The notes under the pieces are model-generated. The model searched no databases. It was not told where the DNA came from and saw only the letters and a list, made by a program, of their open reading frames with translations. A DNA stretch of 64,000 nucleotides from Monomorium pharaonis (taxonomy: Eukaryota > Arthropoda > Insecta > Hymenoptera > Formicidae), in assembly GCF_013373865.1 (NCBI RefSeq), contig NC_050473.1, forward strand, positions 6,397,710 through 6,461,709. The letters run 5' to 3'. Each line of letters starts with the position of its first letter. The stretch's first letter is position 1. This document shows positions 36,179 through 47,972 of this stretch, piece by piece. The position numbers and the translations under genes are program-made.

Positions 36179-39100
36179 GTGTTAAATTGTATCTGTTGGC
36201 CCGAAAGTAGCCTCGACTTTGTTCTTTGTTCGCAGGATATTTTCCCATTAAGTGCATTCATCCTATGCGTCCATTGTTGCGTCCGCGGGGGCATCCATTG
36301 TTCTCAGGAAAGCCCGCGTATTGTTTCGCGTATCGCTCAGCTATTGCTGATTCTCCCGGTATCGCGCGGGTATCGTTAAGAGATACTGCGGACTATTTTT
36401 CAAAGTGTCATCGTGCATGCAGCGTCCGCCAATGATACACGGTAGCTCCGCGTTTCTTTCCTCAAACGTTGTGTATAATATGCAACACACCTAGTACACT
36501 TGAAGACGCTGGCATCATCTGATAATGGGAGATGTTTGTCGGGATTTATGAGGTTGTACACGGAGCGCGACGGTGGGGTGAAAGCAAAGTCTCGTCGTCG
36601 TCGTCGTTTCCCCGATAAAAGAGAAAGATCAGCAAAGTGGGCAGGAAGAAACTTGCGAAGTCGATATCGCTGGGAAATCGGGCAACGGGAACGCCTCGTT
36701 TCCTCCGATTTCCAGTTTCTTCGTCCCTCCTCCTTCCCCTCCCTTCCCTCCCTTCCGGTTTGACCGATACTTGCCGGGATTTCGTCAGGATTTTGGATAC
36801 AGAGATAAAGCGCAATCCGACCGTTTCTCTTTCCACGCTATTTCGCTTCGTGTACTCGCTGCTTTCCGGCTGTCAGCAAAAAGGAAAAAAAAAAACGAAG
36901 AAAAAGAAAATGTCCCCGAGCTTCGTCCAGGAGCTTCACCGCCGACGCGCGCGCACGCCGGTCTTCATTTATTGGTGTTTTATTATCCCCGTGGTCCGCA
37001 GGCAACTACTACACGCGCGACGAGAGAGAGTTTACGATCTGTGATATAAAAATATGAAATACACACAGCTGCGCGTCACGTGGAAATATATAAGACCACG
37101 GGATTTCTCCTTTACACGCGCCTCGCGCGCAAATGATCGCGCACGTGTCCTCCCGCCGATCGGATATCATGAAATTCAAATAACGTGCGGCGGCGCTTCC
37201 TAAATCTGTCTCGCTCGTTCCAGCAAAGGGGGATCTATGAAATCAGGACATCCCCGCGTGCATTATTAAAGACAAGCCGCGAGGGGAGGAGCGCGGACGC
37301 TAACGAATTCTGCCTGGCTGCCTGGCTCGGGCTCGCAGAAATTCAGTAGTGTTAGAAATTTATATGCCGGCGTCTCCGCGTTCCCTCGCAGGCGGCAGCC
37401 AGAGCCACTCGGTCGCGGTGTAAGAAACTGTGTAACGTGAATTGGATTTAAAGACGAGATGATCAAGCGAGTGTCGCGTCGTTGAAGAAAAAAAAAAATT
37501 GAAAAACCGATTCGACGTAATCTGAAAGCTGACCGCGATATTTGCGAGGACGAGGGAAGCCCCTTTTTGGAGAAATAAAAAGAGACGACTAAACGAGACG
37601 ACAAAGGGTAAAAATAGATTAAGTCGGTCATACGTGTAACTTTCTTCTTTTAACATCGCCCATATTGCGATCGTTTGAATTGATTTAAGGATATTGCTTT
37701 GGCTGTACAGCACCAGCTGAAAGTTGTCGAATTTTTAAAACTACAAGCTTCGTAGGTTTTATGTCCGTTTCCACCGTAGTGCAAAATTTGAACCAAGTTT
37801 AACTTCGATCAACATTTTCCATTATTTTTTTTTTAAGTGAAAGCTTAAATTAATTAAATGATATTCATGTCAATTTTTGGTCGGTTAACGAGTTTGAGCA
37901 GTTAAGCAGAAAATAATGCGAAATGTCAATATTTGAGTTAGTATGAAGTATATTCTGTACTCGATACCGTATACACAACATCTTGCATGTGAATTATTAT
38001 GATATATTATAATAAATTAGATTTTATTATCCTCCGATGACAAGGGTACGTACGTAAAATAAGAATCATTTTCTCCGATTGTATAAAATTGTTGTTCTTT
38101 TTTTATATTTGTTCCATTTGTGTATCTTGATAAAGAGAACAATCCGTTCAAAATATTGTTCATATAAACATATAAATATATAAATATATTTATATATATC
38201 TTAATATAAAAATTTTTTACCGGAAAAATTTAAACTCCAAAAAAATCAATTAAATTTAAGTAATTGTTATGTCTATTTTCAAGTGTAAATATTATAAATT
38301 ACGTTAAACTAATTTTAATTGCAATATTTAAATTATGACACAAAATATACGTTCAGCTGATTGAAGGTAAAATTGAATGTAAACAAAACGAGTTGACTAA
38401 AGATTAAACTGCGTTCAAAATGAAACTCTATTCACAGAACTGAATCACGTTGAAAATACACGCACGTTATTTTTTTTCTAATTATCAAAATTTTAATCGT
38501 TGATTAGTGAATGCCCTTGGCAAATTTTGGTTCTGAAACCAATTGCAAAAAAAATAATGCAATACATAATTTGGTTTATAACAGTTTATATAATGTAAAA
38601 TGACTATGTTTTGCTGCAGTTTTTAAAAGAGTTTTTAAACGAGTCAACTAATCTAAATAAATTTTTGCACGAATTTTTATTACAATTTTATTAGCAAAAT
38701 GCAATTTTACATAAAAATCAAGAGCAAGCAAACAAATAATATTTAAAACGGTAAGAGAATCATATCGTTTATCCAGGCATTCAAACGTAATAACAGAACA
38801 ATCTCTGATATGTCATTCTGATATTCATATTTTTGGCAATATTTCGAGATGTGACACATATATTCTTAAAAATAGTGACGATGGACCGGAAAGTAACGTC
38901 AAGATGACCGACTTTTAACTGACAAACAACATGAGAGAGAAAAGAATGCGGGCCGACGGCGCGAACAAGCGAAAATCGATAGCGATTTTCCTCCGAAAAG
39001 AAATCAGCATCGACGGGAAATCTTGAGGCCGGAGATTGCCGTTAAAAAAGAAATACAAGGAGAACAGACGGTAGGGAGAAAGAGAGAGAGTTGCAACTTA

Positions 39101-40482
39101 TTCCGTTAGCGTTCCGCTGCGCTGAGGAGAGGAGAACAGGAGGCAAACACGAAATAAATTGCAACCGCCAGTTGATCCCTCCGAGATTTTCAATCGCCAT
39201 TAGCCCGGACGGAAACCGATATTGATTATACTTCGGAAAGTACCCCGGCATTGTTGCGAGGTACGTTCGTAATGCGATGCGAACGGCCGGAACACGACGC
39301 GCGGACATAACGCATTAATTTCCATTTGATTCGGTGCGACGTTAAAAAGGAAGGGAGAAAACACAAAGAAAAAGAGAGAAAACATCAATTACAATCGGTT
39401 ACGATCGGCTAATCGAGCCGCGTATGCAGAGAGATGAGTGTGTCATTTATTTTATATCGCGGCGTGTAATTACGGTGCGGCGCGTAAAATGTAAAATGAC
39501 TTTACGCGGACGCTGTTTCGAGCGGCCACGCGCCTTTGATTCCCCGACGATTTAATAAGTCATAAATCATCGCCCGGACGGAGCGTTCGGGTATATACGT
39601 ATACGTCATCGTTCAGCGGAGCGTACGTTCGAATATTTCATCATTTTATCCCGGGACATACACGGGCACACGCGCACACGTGCGCCGTGCACATTATCTG
39701 CAATGCAAAACGCATCGGGCGTCGAAGTTTCCCATGTACGTACGTACGTTCGATCTATCAGATTTGAGGATGGGGTGGCGGAGGAGGGTTGAGGGGGCGG
39801 GTTTGCATCGATAGGGATACGAGACGCGCGCTCTCGGCGAGACGTCACTTTTATCGGGGGACGATCGATTTCCCCGATGTAATACCTGAATGGCGCTGTT
39901 TATGCGCACGAGAGCACGGCTCTCTTTTTAGAGAGGAGCGCGCGCGCCGTATCTTCAATTTAATATTTACGCAAACACCGCGGCGCATATATGCATGCAT
40001 GTGCGGGAGGTGTATTCTTGCCTGCATGCACGCGTACTCCCTATATTCATCGCGAGTAACGCCCCTCTGCCGAAGTAGGTCGACCGACGAAATCGGCAAT
40101 CCCGCGATCCGGTGAGATCGCGAGGGGTGTAACGAGAGGGCCGGAAGCTGACGGGACGCTCCATCGGTTTCAGGACGAACGCCAGAAAATCGCCGTAGCT
40201 ATTAGAGTTCGATCGGGACCGAATTCTATTGAAAGAAAGTGGCGGGAGCCATTATTCACGGGGAATTTTTAATATTCGAACGGAGGAACGTAATTTCGGT
40301 GATTCAAATCGCGATGCATGAAAAAGTAGATGCATGAATTTTTTTTTTTTTTTTATAAGAAAAGTTCCACCGCTCTGTCTTCGGGTCGAGCGCTACTTTA
40401 AATTCTTGAAACAATATTGAGATCGACCGATGAAAATGTCAAATGTAAATCGAAGGAGGCGGCATTTTCAACCGAATTACCA
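36179..40482. other. Alternating GC- and AT-rich non-coding region
   Basis: GC/CpG-rich blocks at about 36.2-37.4 and 38.9-40.3 kb flank AT-rich DNA. A good-looking acceptor (TTTGTTCTTTGTTCGCAG before 36236) is followed by open frames but only a weak donor, so no exon is called. Short GTAC/ACGT repeats occur near 39735. Confidence 0.4.
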
Positions 40483-40772
40483 CACTGATAGAAAAATATG
40501 TGAATGTTGCGCCTACAATTGCATAGTAAAATAATTATAGTCGGAAATATCATTTTTATAATAACTGTTATGATAATATTAGTAATAATAATTATATATT
40601 TATAGCGATGCAAACTACGAAAAAATTGTACTATAAATTATACAGATTTAAAATGCACCACATGGTTATTATTACTAATATTATATTCTAATAATAATAA
40701 TATTCTTGATTATAATTATTTTACTATGCAATTATAATCACAATTAATACGACACATTCCTCTATCAGTGTA
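40483..40772. mobile_element. TA-type foldback MITE, copy 1 (CACTGATAGA ends)
   Basis: Ends CACTGATAGAAAAATATGTG and (reverse-complemented) CACTGATAGAGGAATGTGTC. Both arms contain ATTGCATAGTAAAATAATTA, and AATATTAGTAATAATAA recurs inverted towards the centre, so almost the whole 290 bp can fold into a hairpin. TA follows the right end. Confidence 0.75.
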
Positions 40773-41693
40773 ATAATCGTATTTAAAATTTTTCTCTCTC
40801 ACTTGTGCTTAATATTAATTCAAAAAAGCGGAATAAAGTATTACATAATCGTGTTATAATGAAATCATTGAACATATATTGCATAATTATTATTCATAAT
40901 AATTTCTCTCTTCGGCGTTTCGCGGCATGCGAATATTTTCCATTCAAAATTTCCTCTCGACTATCCGCCGTAACACATCAAAGATACGGTATCTTCATCA
41001 AAAATATTCAATATCGCGGGCATCGTTAGACGCAGCCTAGTTTTTGTAAAATTCCACCGCGCGCATACTCTGTTTCTCGCGGGTTATGTATTCCGCTTTT
41101 CAAAATATTTTCTTAGCGCAGCTGACGATTAAATTGCTTTTCCTGACATGTCCCGAGCAACCAACCCTTTGGCCACTCACGGCGCGCAAGTCCTTCATTA
41201 CCACTAAGTACTTATTCTGTGGACGTGATGGGCTACACGTTTTTCATCGCGGTCGTATAGTACCATTTGCCAAATATTTGTTCGCGCGGCTACGTCCGTC
41301 CGATTACTTCGAACAGACGGAAATATGCGTAGAAGGTGCAAGTCAAAATCGAGTTCGTCCGAATTCGATTGTGAAATAAAAAACCAAGTCGTATATATTA
41401 CGGGTTACGTAGCAAAAGTATAACGTACGCTTTTGACCGCTGAAATCATATTATGTAATATAATATTATGTATAAGGTAAGCTGCATGGGATGAATGTGT
41501 GCTTTCTGAATCGCGAAAGAATTATAATGGAAACGTTACGTAGTGATAAAAAAAAATGGAACGAGATACTTACGCGAGATACGTTAAATTCAGCTAATGC
41601 GTTTTGAGGTATTAACTTTACCATCAGATATACCAGATGACACGTGTTGCTCGCCACCCCATTATGTACTTTTAATGATTATAGCCCCAAGAT
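40773..41693. other. Non-coding region, no gene recognised
   Basis: AT-rich with a moderately GC stretch (40.9-41.4 kb). The 97-codon frame at 41086-41379 has no splice or motif support. Confidence 0.4.
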
Positions 41694-42524
41694 AGGGGAA
41701 GATACGGGAGAGTTCCTGAACGCGTGCCGGTCGCCTAAATCGTATCCCATCGCTATATTTTGTATTTTTACTTGAATATAAGCAACGTATTGCGTGATAA
41801 AAATTTAAAATAAATGAGAAACGAGTAATATAGATAAAAGTTTAATAGGATACACCTTGTTTTGTACGAGATAACATTTTAAAAAATCAGGAACAACTGA
41901 CGTTGATTTTTAATCAACTTCTGTAGTTGATAATCATGCAATTTTATACCGAATTTGTTTATTTTCACAAAAAAGATTTATTGTAGAATATCTCACGTTT
42001 ATCGTGTTATATATATATGTATATATTTGCAATTATTATAAAGATTAAATCGTTATTTTTACAATTAAGTTTCCTAATTTATAGCATTAATTTTATTACA
42101 ATAAATAATAAGATTAATAATTAATAAATAATATAAATAAAAATATGTCACTTACTAAAATAAATTAAAGCTACTTGTATTTCGAGGTCTTTTCTTATTT
42201 AAAATATTTGATTCTTTTGTTAATAAATTAAGTATTATTATTAATAATTCCTTATATTTTTAATTATTGTAATTCGTAAATTTAATACTTTCAAAGGCAA
42301 TATAATTTACACGATTAATCGATTGTCTAAAGTAAACCTTTGCAAAATGTTGCAAAAATATTCATTTATAAATTAATTTGTTATCAGTGAAAAGTTAATC
42401 ATTACAGTAATAGATACCTGGAACATCAAGCTATAATTTCTCACATTTATTTGCATATAAATTATTGTTAAATAGTAAATATAATAAAATATAATTCAAG
42501 TGATATGTATTCGGCAACTCTCCC
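41694..42524. mobile_element. Non-autonomous DNA element, copy B
   Basis: Left end with GGGGAAGATACGGGAGAGTT, right end CGGCAACTCTCCC. The interior aligns with copy A over its length (GAGAAACGAGTAATATAGAT, AAGATTTATTGTAGAATATC, AATTTGTTATCAGTGAAAAG). Confidence 0.7.
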
Positions 42525-43454
42525 TTACTTCAAAAAAATTACGTAAACTGTAAGTTTTACTTTCGCGGTTTTTATTTTCCCGCGCGTTCGACCTTTATTT
42601 TATCATTCATGTGCACATCAGAAATGCTATTAATAACGACGGCGCGACATCCGCGTCCTACGACGGCAAACACTCTCTCTCTAACGTCTCTAGATATTAA
42701 TAGAGAAAAGCCTATATACGAGGCGGAAAAGAAGACATGAGCAGCGCGTCATTGATCCACGTGTGATTACGGTCATTATGCGTGTCGGATTTAGTTTGTA
42801 CAGGCTCTTTGAAAACTAAAGTTCGAAACACGTAACACCTTTTCGCTTTTAATACGCACTTACGTATTCCAGGGGATCGGAAATGAGTCTACGTAAAGTT
42901 GACCAAGTTCAGACGCGGCTGTAACTCCTCGCGGAATTAAGTTTGCGCCTTTGATGCACAAATAAATGAGCACGAATAGAATGCGAGCACGTGCAACTTT
43001 TCAACAGTCTTCAAAAAACATGGCTACTATTAAACGGATTTTCTCTCGGAGAAATAATGCAAGTTGCAAATTTTATTATCACTTTTCCCGCGTCCAGACG
43101 GCTTGCCGCAGTAAAATAGTATTTGCATTAAAAAATATTATAAAAGAAGAGAGATTTGCTTGAAGCGCTTTGAAGAGAAGTGCGCATGTCCGCCACGAAT
43201 TGACTCGTTCTGTAAAATTTGGCGTAATTTCGTCATACGTTTAATTTGGCATGCATGAGCGTTGCGCGTGTGCACGTATGTAGTTTACAAGTATTTCCCA
43301 TCTCCGTGTTGTTGATTTTGCGAAAATGATCGATGGACCGGGTAAACCGAAAAAGCGCTTGAGGTTTCTGCGTATTTCTAAAATTGCTGCTTCCACCATT
43401 AAAAAAATTTTGCTGTAGCTTTTCCAAAAATTTGTTTCCACCCGAATGTTAATA
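42525..43454. other. Non-coding region, no gene recognised
   Basis: Mixed composition. Short frames on both strands without splice support. Confidence 0.4.
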
Positions 43455-43726
43455 CACTGATAGAAAAATATACGATGCGACTGTAATTGCATAGTGATTA
43501 TAGCCAGAAATTATCATTTTTCTAGTAACTATTATAATAATATTAGTAGTAATAACCGTATACTTATAGTGATACCCACTATGAAAAAATTGTACTATAA
43601 ATTATAAAATTCTAAAATATAGCTTATGGTTATCCCTAATATTGTATTAATAATTACTATAAAAATAATATTTCTAACTATAGTTATTTTACTATGTCAT
43701 TATAGGCGCTAAACATTTTTCATTTT
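43455..43726. mobile_element. TA-type foldback MITE, copy 2 (right end degraded)
   Basis: Starts TA then CACTGATAGAAAAATATACG. The interior matches copy 1 (TAATTGCATAGTGATTATAG, AAAAAATTGTACTATAAATT, TAGTTATTTTACTATGTCAT). The right inverted end has decayed, so the limit is approximate. Confidence 0.65.
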
Positions 43727-44523
43727 TCAACATGATAAAATTCTAAAAACAAAATTGAACGATAACGCGCCAATATGAATTTAAAAAGAATAAAAAGATA
43801 TATAATTTGTTAAATATATTGAAATATATACCTTAAAAAAATGTACGAAAACAAAAATATCTTGTAACAAATGTCGATTATTACGTATTGGCAAATTATC
43901 TCCATTGCATAAATAAATTTGCTAAACAAATGATTTCACGAGTAGTTTCATTAGAATTTGTCGCCTAATAATGGAGATTTACGAACATAATACCTACAAG
44001 GGTCGTGATACCGTTTTCTCTTCTATAATATAGTCTGTCTAATAAGAGAACGTGATCAGCATAACTTTTGTTTGGAAAACATTAAAATGGAAAATTTGGA
44101 TTACAGAGCAAATAGCGTGAATCCTTCTATAATACGTTTTAAATAAAAAAATTATTCATCGTCCGATCTTTATATAAGAAAAAGATATATTTATCGAGTG
44201 AATATAAAATAATTCAAACCGAGTTTCCGTGCACACTAGAAAAGAAATAAATCTTCCTAGAAAAAACGTAGACACATGTAAAAATTAAAGCTTCCTAGGG
44301 CAAATTATATCTTTCCATTTTTTTATTATGATAAATAAGTTTCAAAGTTATGCCGGCCACGCTCTCTTAATAGACAGATTGCAAATATTATTTGAAAATA
44401 TCCGCTTAAAAATTTTTCAAGTAGCGACATATACATGCATGATAACTCGATTTGCGTTTACGTAACATTTTATGAATCTTTACGCTCAATTTTATTCACG
44501 TGGAACTTTTTTTCTTTTTTCAG
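43727..44523. other. Non-coding region, no gene recognised
   Basis: AT-rich; its right end becomes the pyrimidine tract of the candidate exon. Confidence 0.4.
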
Positions 44524-44604
44524 GATTCTGCGGATCCTCTGCGAGACCACGTTCTGAGAGAAAAATGTACGTTTCGTGGAAACCCAGCACCTAAAAGACT
44601 AAAG
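44524..44604 (+). CDS. Candidate 81-nt internal exon of an unidentified gene
   Basis: Preceded by a strong acceptor (CTTTTTTTCTTTTTTCAG type) and followed by AAG then GTAATT, a good donor. The enclosed 81 nt are open in frame 1 (27 codons, including DSADPLRDHVLREK and RGNPAPKRLK) and symmetric in phase 0. Neither a neighbouring exon nor a family is recognisable. It could be a small exon of a gene with very large introns, or a chance pairing of splice sites. Confidence 0.3.
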
Positions 44605-46987
44605 GTAATTTATATGTATAAGATTCATCCGTTCCATTCGCGACGGCGGAAGTGTCATGCCGTGCGTGACGCACCGACGATGCCCGTAATTTTGTGGTGG
44701 ACGTCCGTTGCGTGCCGTTTTCAAACTTTATGATAAATCGCCATTATAACGCACGGCACGTCTCGAACAGCCGGGGCACGATGGAGGATAAGATGTTTTA
44801 TGTACCGTGACACATCGCGTAGCGCGCGCGCTGGCGCTCTCGCATTTTCCGGACGGAAAAAAAAGCGCACCGTGGAACAATTTTTTTTGTTTCTATCCGG
44901 TTTCCCTTTTGCATAAAGAGCCTCGAGGTATGTTATCCGTTATTCTGGCAAAAAGTTTCTTCCGCCGAAGAAACTAAACTCCCACGACGATGTTCCAGAG
45001 AGAAATTGTATTTGATTTAGCCACGGCCAGAGAGGAGCTAAAGCGTCAAACATGACTGGCATAATTGCGTGTAATCAATGCGTCGCTTAAATGGTCGATT
45101 ATCCAGCATTGAGGGTTTGTGGCGGCACTAGACAATCCATTGTATATTTGCATAATTATGATTTGGCCTATTTGGGAGAACAATATGCTTATACGTTCTA
45201 TTTCGCTTTCGATGTGTAAACCACATTAGAAAACAAAAAACAATACTCGAAAGCAAGTTTTAATTGTAATATTTAATGGCCATAAAAAACTGATTGTAAT
45301 AACAAAATATACGTTTCTATGAAGTATATATCATTAAAAAAAATTTTTAATTAGTGTTTATTTGCTAGGAATAAAATTTAATTTTGCCATATTCAAATAA
45401 AAGTTTATTTCAATAAATGTTCCACAAATAAATTTTCAAGTATTTTCTCTTTGGTATGAGAAAAAAGTGTTTGGTATTTGCGATGGTAATTGCATGTTGA
45501 AATAATTGAAATAAGTTGAAATAAGAGGTTCAGTTTTACAGTTATTATTATTGCTCTAACATCAATGATCTTAGCTCTATCAATTATGACAAAATTTTAC
45601 TATAAATTACAATAATTTCAAATATTAATATGCATTGAAAAAAGATGCTAAAAAATTTATTTGTAGAATGTAAATTTATTTCATTGAAATATAAATTTTT
45701 TAATATAGAAATAAAACTGTACTCTTAACAAATAAAACAATTAATAAAATAAAATGACGTATATATATGTATTTCACAGGAAAAAAAGTATATATATTTG
45801 GCCCCGTTACAATCAGATTTTTATAATTAATAAAAATCGAAGAAACAAATAACGTTCGCTTGCTCAAATTTTTTCAATTTTATTTTCTCAATTTTTTTTA
45901 CAATAAAATATCCAAATATATGGAGCATAAATATAAAATAAATATTTTTATGCAGTAAATGCAATCACAATTATAATAAACGTAATTATTTTAGTAGCAA
46001 TAAAATCTAATAGCTATAATTTACGTAACAATTATAAATATATATTCGACACCGACAATGACTCTGAATTACAATTAAATTGCATAATAATTGTATCTAT
46101 TTTTTTTCTGGTTACAACTCCGCGTTTATGTAACCATAAGTAACGTTGGAATGTGAAAAGTGCAGTCGAATAAAAGGGGATAAAAAATTTCGCGGAAGCG
46201 CTTCCCCGCGTTCAAACGTCAGTATTTATCTCATCCGCCGCAATATGATATATCACAGTCATATGAATTAAAGTGATGCACTTTGGATTTTGCAACTTGA
46301 AAAAGAAGATTACTGTCATAAATTTTCCTCTGAACTTGCTGCACGCGCACTCCTGAAAGCGCTCCTTTTTCTCTCCCGCGAAAAGAGATACGAGCGATTC
46401 CGCATTTCCTCATTCACCCGATGCGAGAATAAATATAGCGTTGACATATACTTTCCGACGTCGCGATAATCGTCCGGGGGAGGGGGGAGAGGGAGGTTGT
46501 TAAAAGCGACCGCCTGCGATAAGTGCCTGCTCAATACACGTCACGTCGGCAAGTCGACGACGTTAATGTCGTTGGGAAATATTGCTGCGTCACACAGCAA
46601 CGACGCTCTCGATTAAACCGACCGTAACCCACGTAATCATGCGCTTTCAGACGGTCACTCGCAACAGCCGCTGTCGCGTAGGATGAAAATGATATCCGCG
46701 TCTATATCGCGGGGAGGGTAAGCGTTCTGGTAGTATTCCAGCGCGAACGGCACGAACCCACGCCTTTATCTCGTCCGGCTTGGCAGCGGCGTGCAACGAC
46801 GTGTGCAGGTGAGTATTGATCGTCGCGGAAGAGTTGCGGCAGGGACGAATGGCAGGCGAAGAAACGACGCCGAATGTAAACGGACGCGACGTACATGACC
46901 GGGGGATGAATGCGTGGGCGGACCAATAGTGGAGGAGCCTACCTGGGGAGGGAAAAAAAAAGCCGGATTATTCGCGAGAGATCTGGG

Positions 46988-47024
<37 letters not shown>

Positions 47025-47378
47025 CCGATGACGGCGCGGAGCAACAGGCGACCTGTAGATTTCGAGGGGGATATTAAGGCATTGCTGTGCAACCGGGCAT
47101 AAGTCCGGCCGGAGGTCCGTGACGTACGTTAAATGTGAGTTTCGTATTTACCTAAATGTATCTTCCACTATGTACTTTCTATCGGAACTTTCGTCGAATC
47201 GAAACCTGAACAATTCGTGCACCGCCGAAGAATCGTTGAGAAAACGACGATGTTGAGCGACGCTGGCTGGCTTTTGGTATACATCATATCTCATCTTTCT
47301 TATCCCGAAAAAAGAAGTCGTTAACTCGATTAGATTTCTTAACTTGATTAAAATTCTTCAAGCACTTGCACTATCGCC
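44605..47378. other. Non-coding region, no gene recognised
   Basis: GC-richer at 44.6-45.1 and 46.1-47.1 kb, AT-rich between. Contains a CT microsatellite at 46991-47020. Confidence 0.4.
46991..47020. repeat. (CT)n microsatellite
   Basis: Fifteen CT units in a GC-rich patch. Confidence 0.95.
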
Positions 47379-47568
47379 ACACGGAGAGAAAGATTTCTTT
47401 AGATTTAATAATCAGTTTTGTTTGACTATTCCAAAGCACGTATTTCTTAATAAATTTTATACACATTTCTTTAGATTTAATAAAATTTATTAGAAACAAA
47501 AAAATATATACTTTGGATTAGTTGCACAAAATGGTTTGTTAAATTTAAAGAAATCTTTTTCTCCGTGC
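47379..47568. mobile_element. Foldback MITE-like element with CACGGAGA ends
   Basis: The left end has ACACGGAGAGAAAGATTTCT, then TTAGATTTAA. The right end, reverse-complemented, has GCACGGAGAAAAAGATTTCT, then TTAAATTTAA. About 190 bp, AT-rich centre. Related in its terminal motif to 9904-10176. Confidence 0.65.
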
Positions 47569-47948
47569 AGAAAGTTTGAGACTAAAGATCTATACGTTAA
47601 GACTATTTTCAAAATGATTTGGTTAATTGATATCATTATTAATTGATAAATAATCAGCTAAAAAATTGAGTTAAAATTCACAATTTCTGTAAGATATAAT
47701 TTAACACTTGCAAACGCAAGTTTCATCAGCTTAGTTATGAATTATCGTACTCCACTTTTTCCCCGACCGCTTTTTTTTATTTCGCTTTATTGTGCTTTAC
47801 TTTGTTATCGTTGCGTTTGCTGTTACGATCGCGCAACATGTAATACACGTCAACACGCGGACAGGTTCAAAAAATGACCATTTGGCGACGGCCAGCGTTA
47901 AGGCTCTTATGTAGATCAATGCGCGACGTTGTGCAAAAAAGCATAAAA

Positions 47949-47972
47949 GAGAGAGAGAGAGAGAGAGAGAGA
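47949..47972. repeat. (GA)n microsatellite
   Basis: Twelve or more GA units. Confidence 0.95.

Noticed and set aside
36236..36358. Possible exon after a strong pyrimidine tract and CGCAG
   Set aside because: Two frames are open but neither looks protein-like, and the only donor (GTATCG) is weak.
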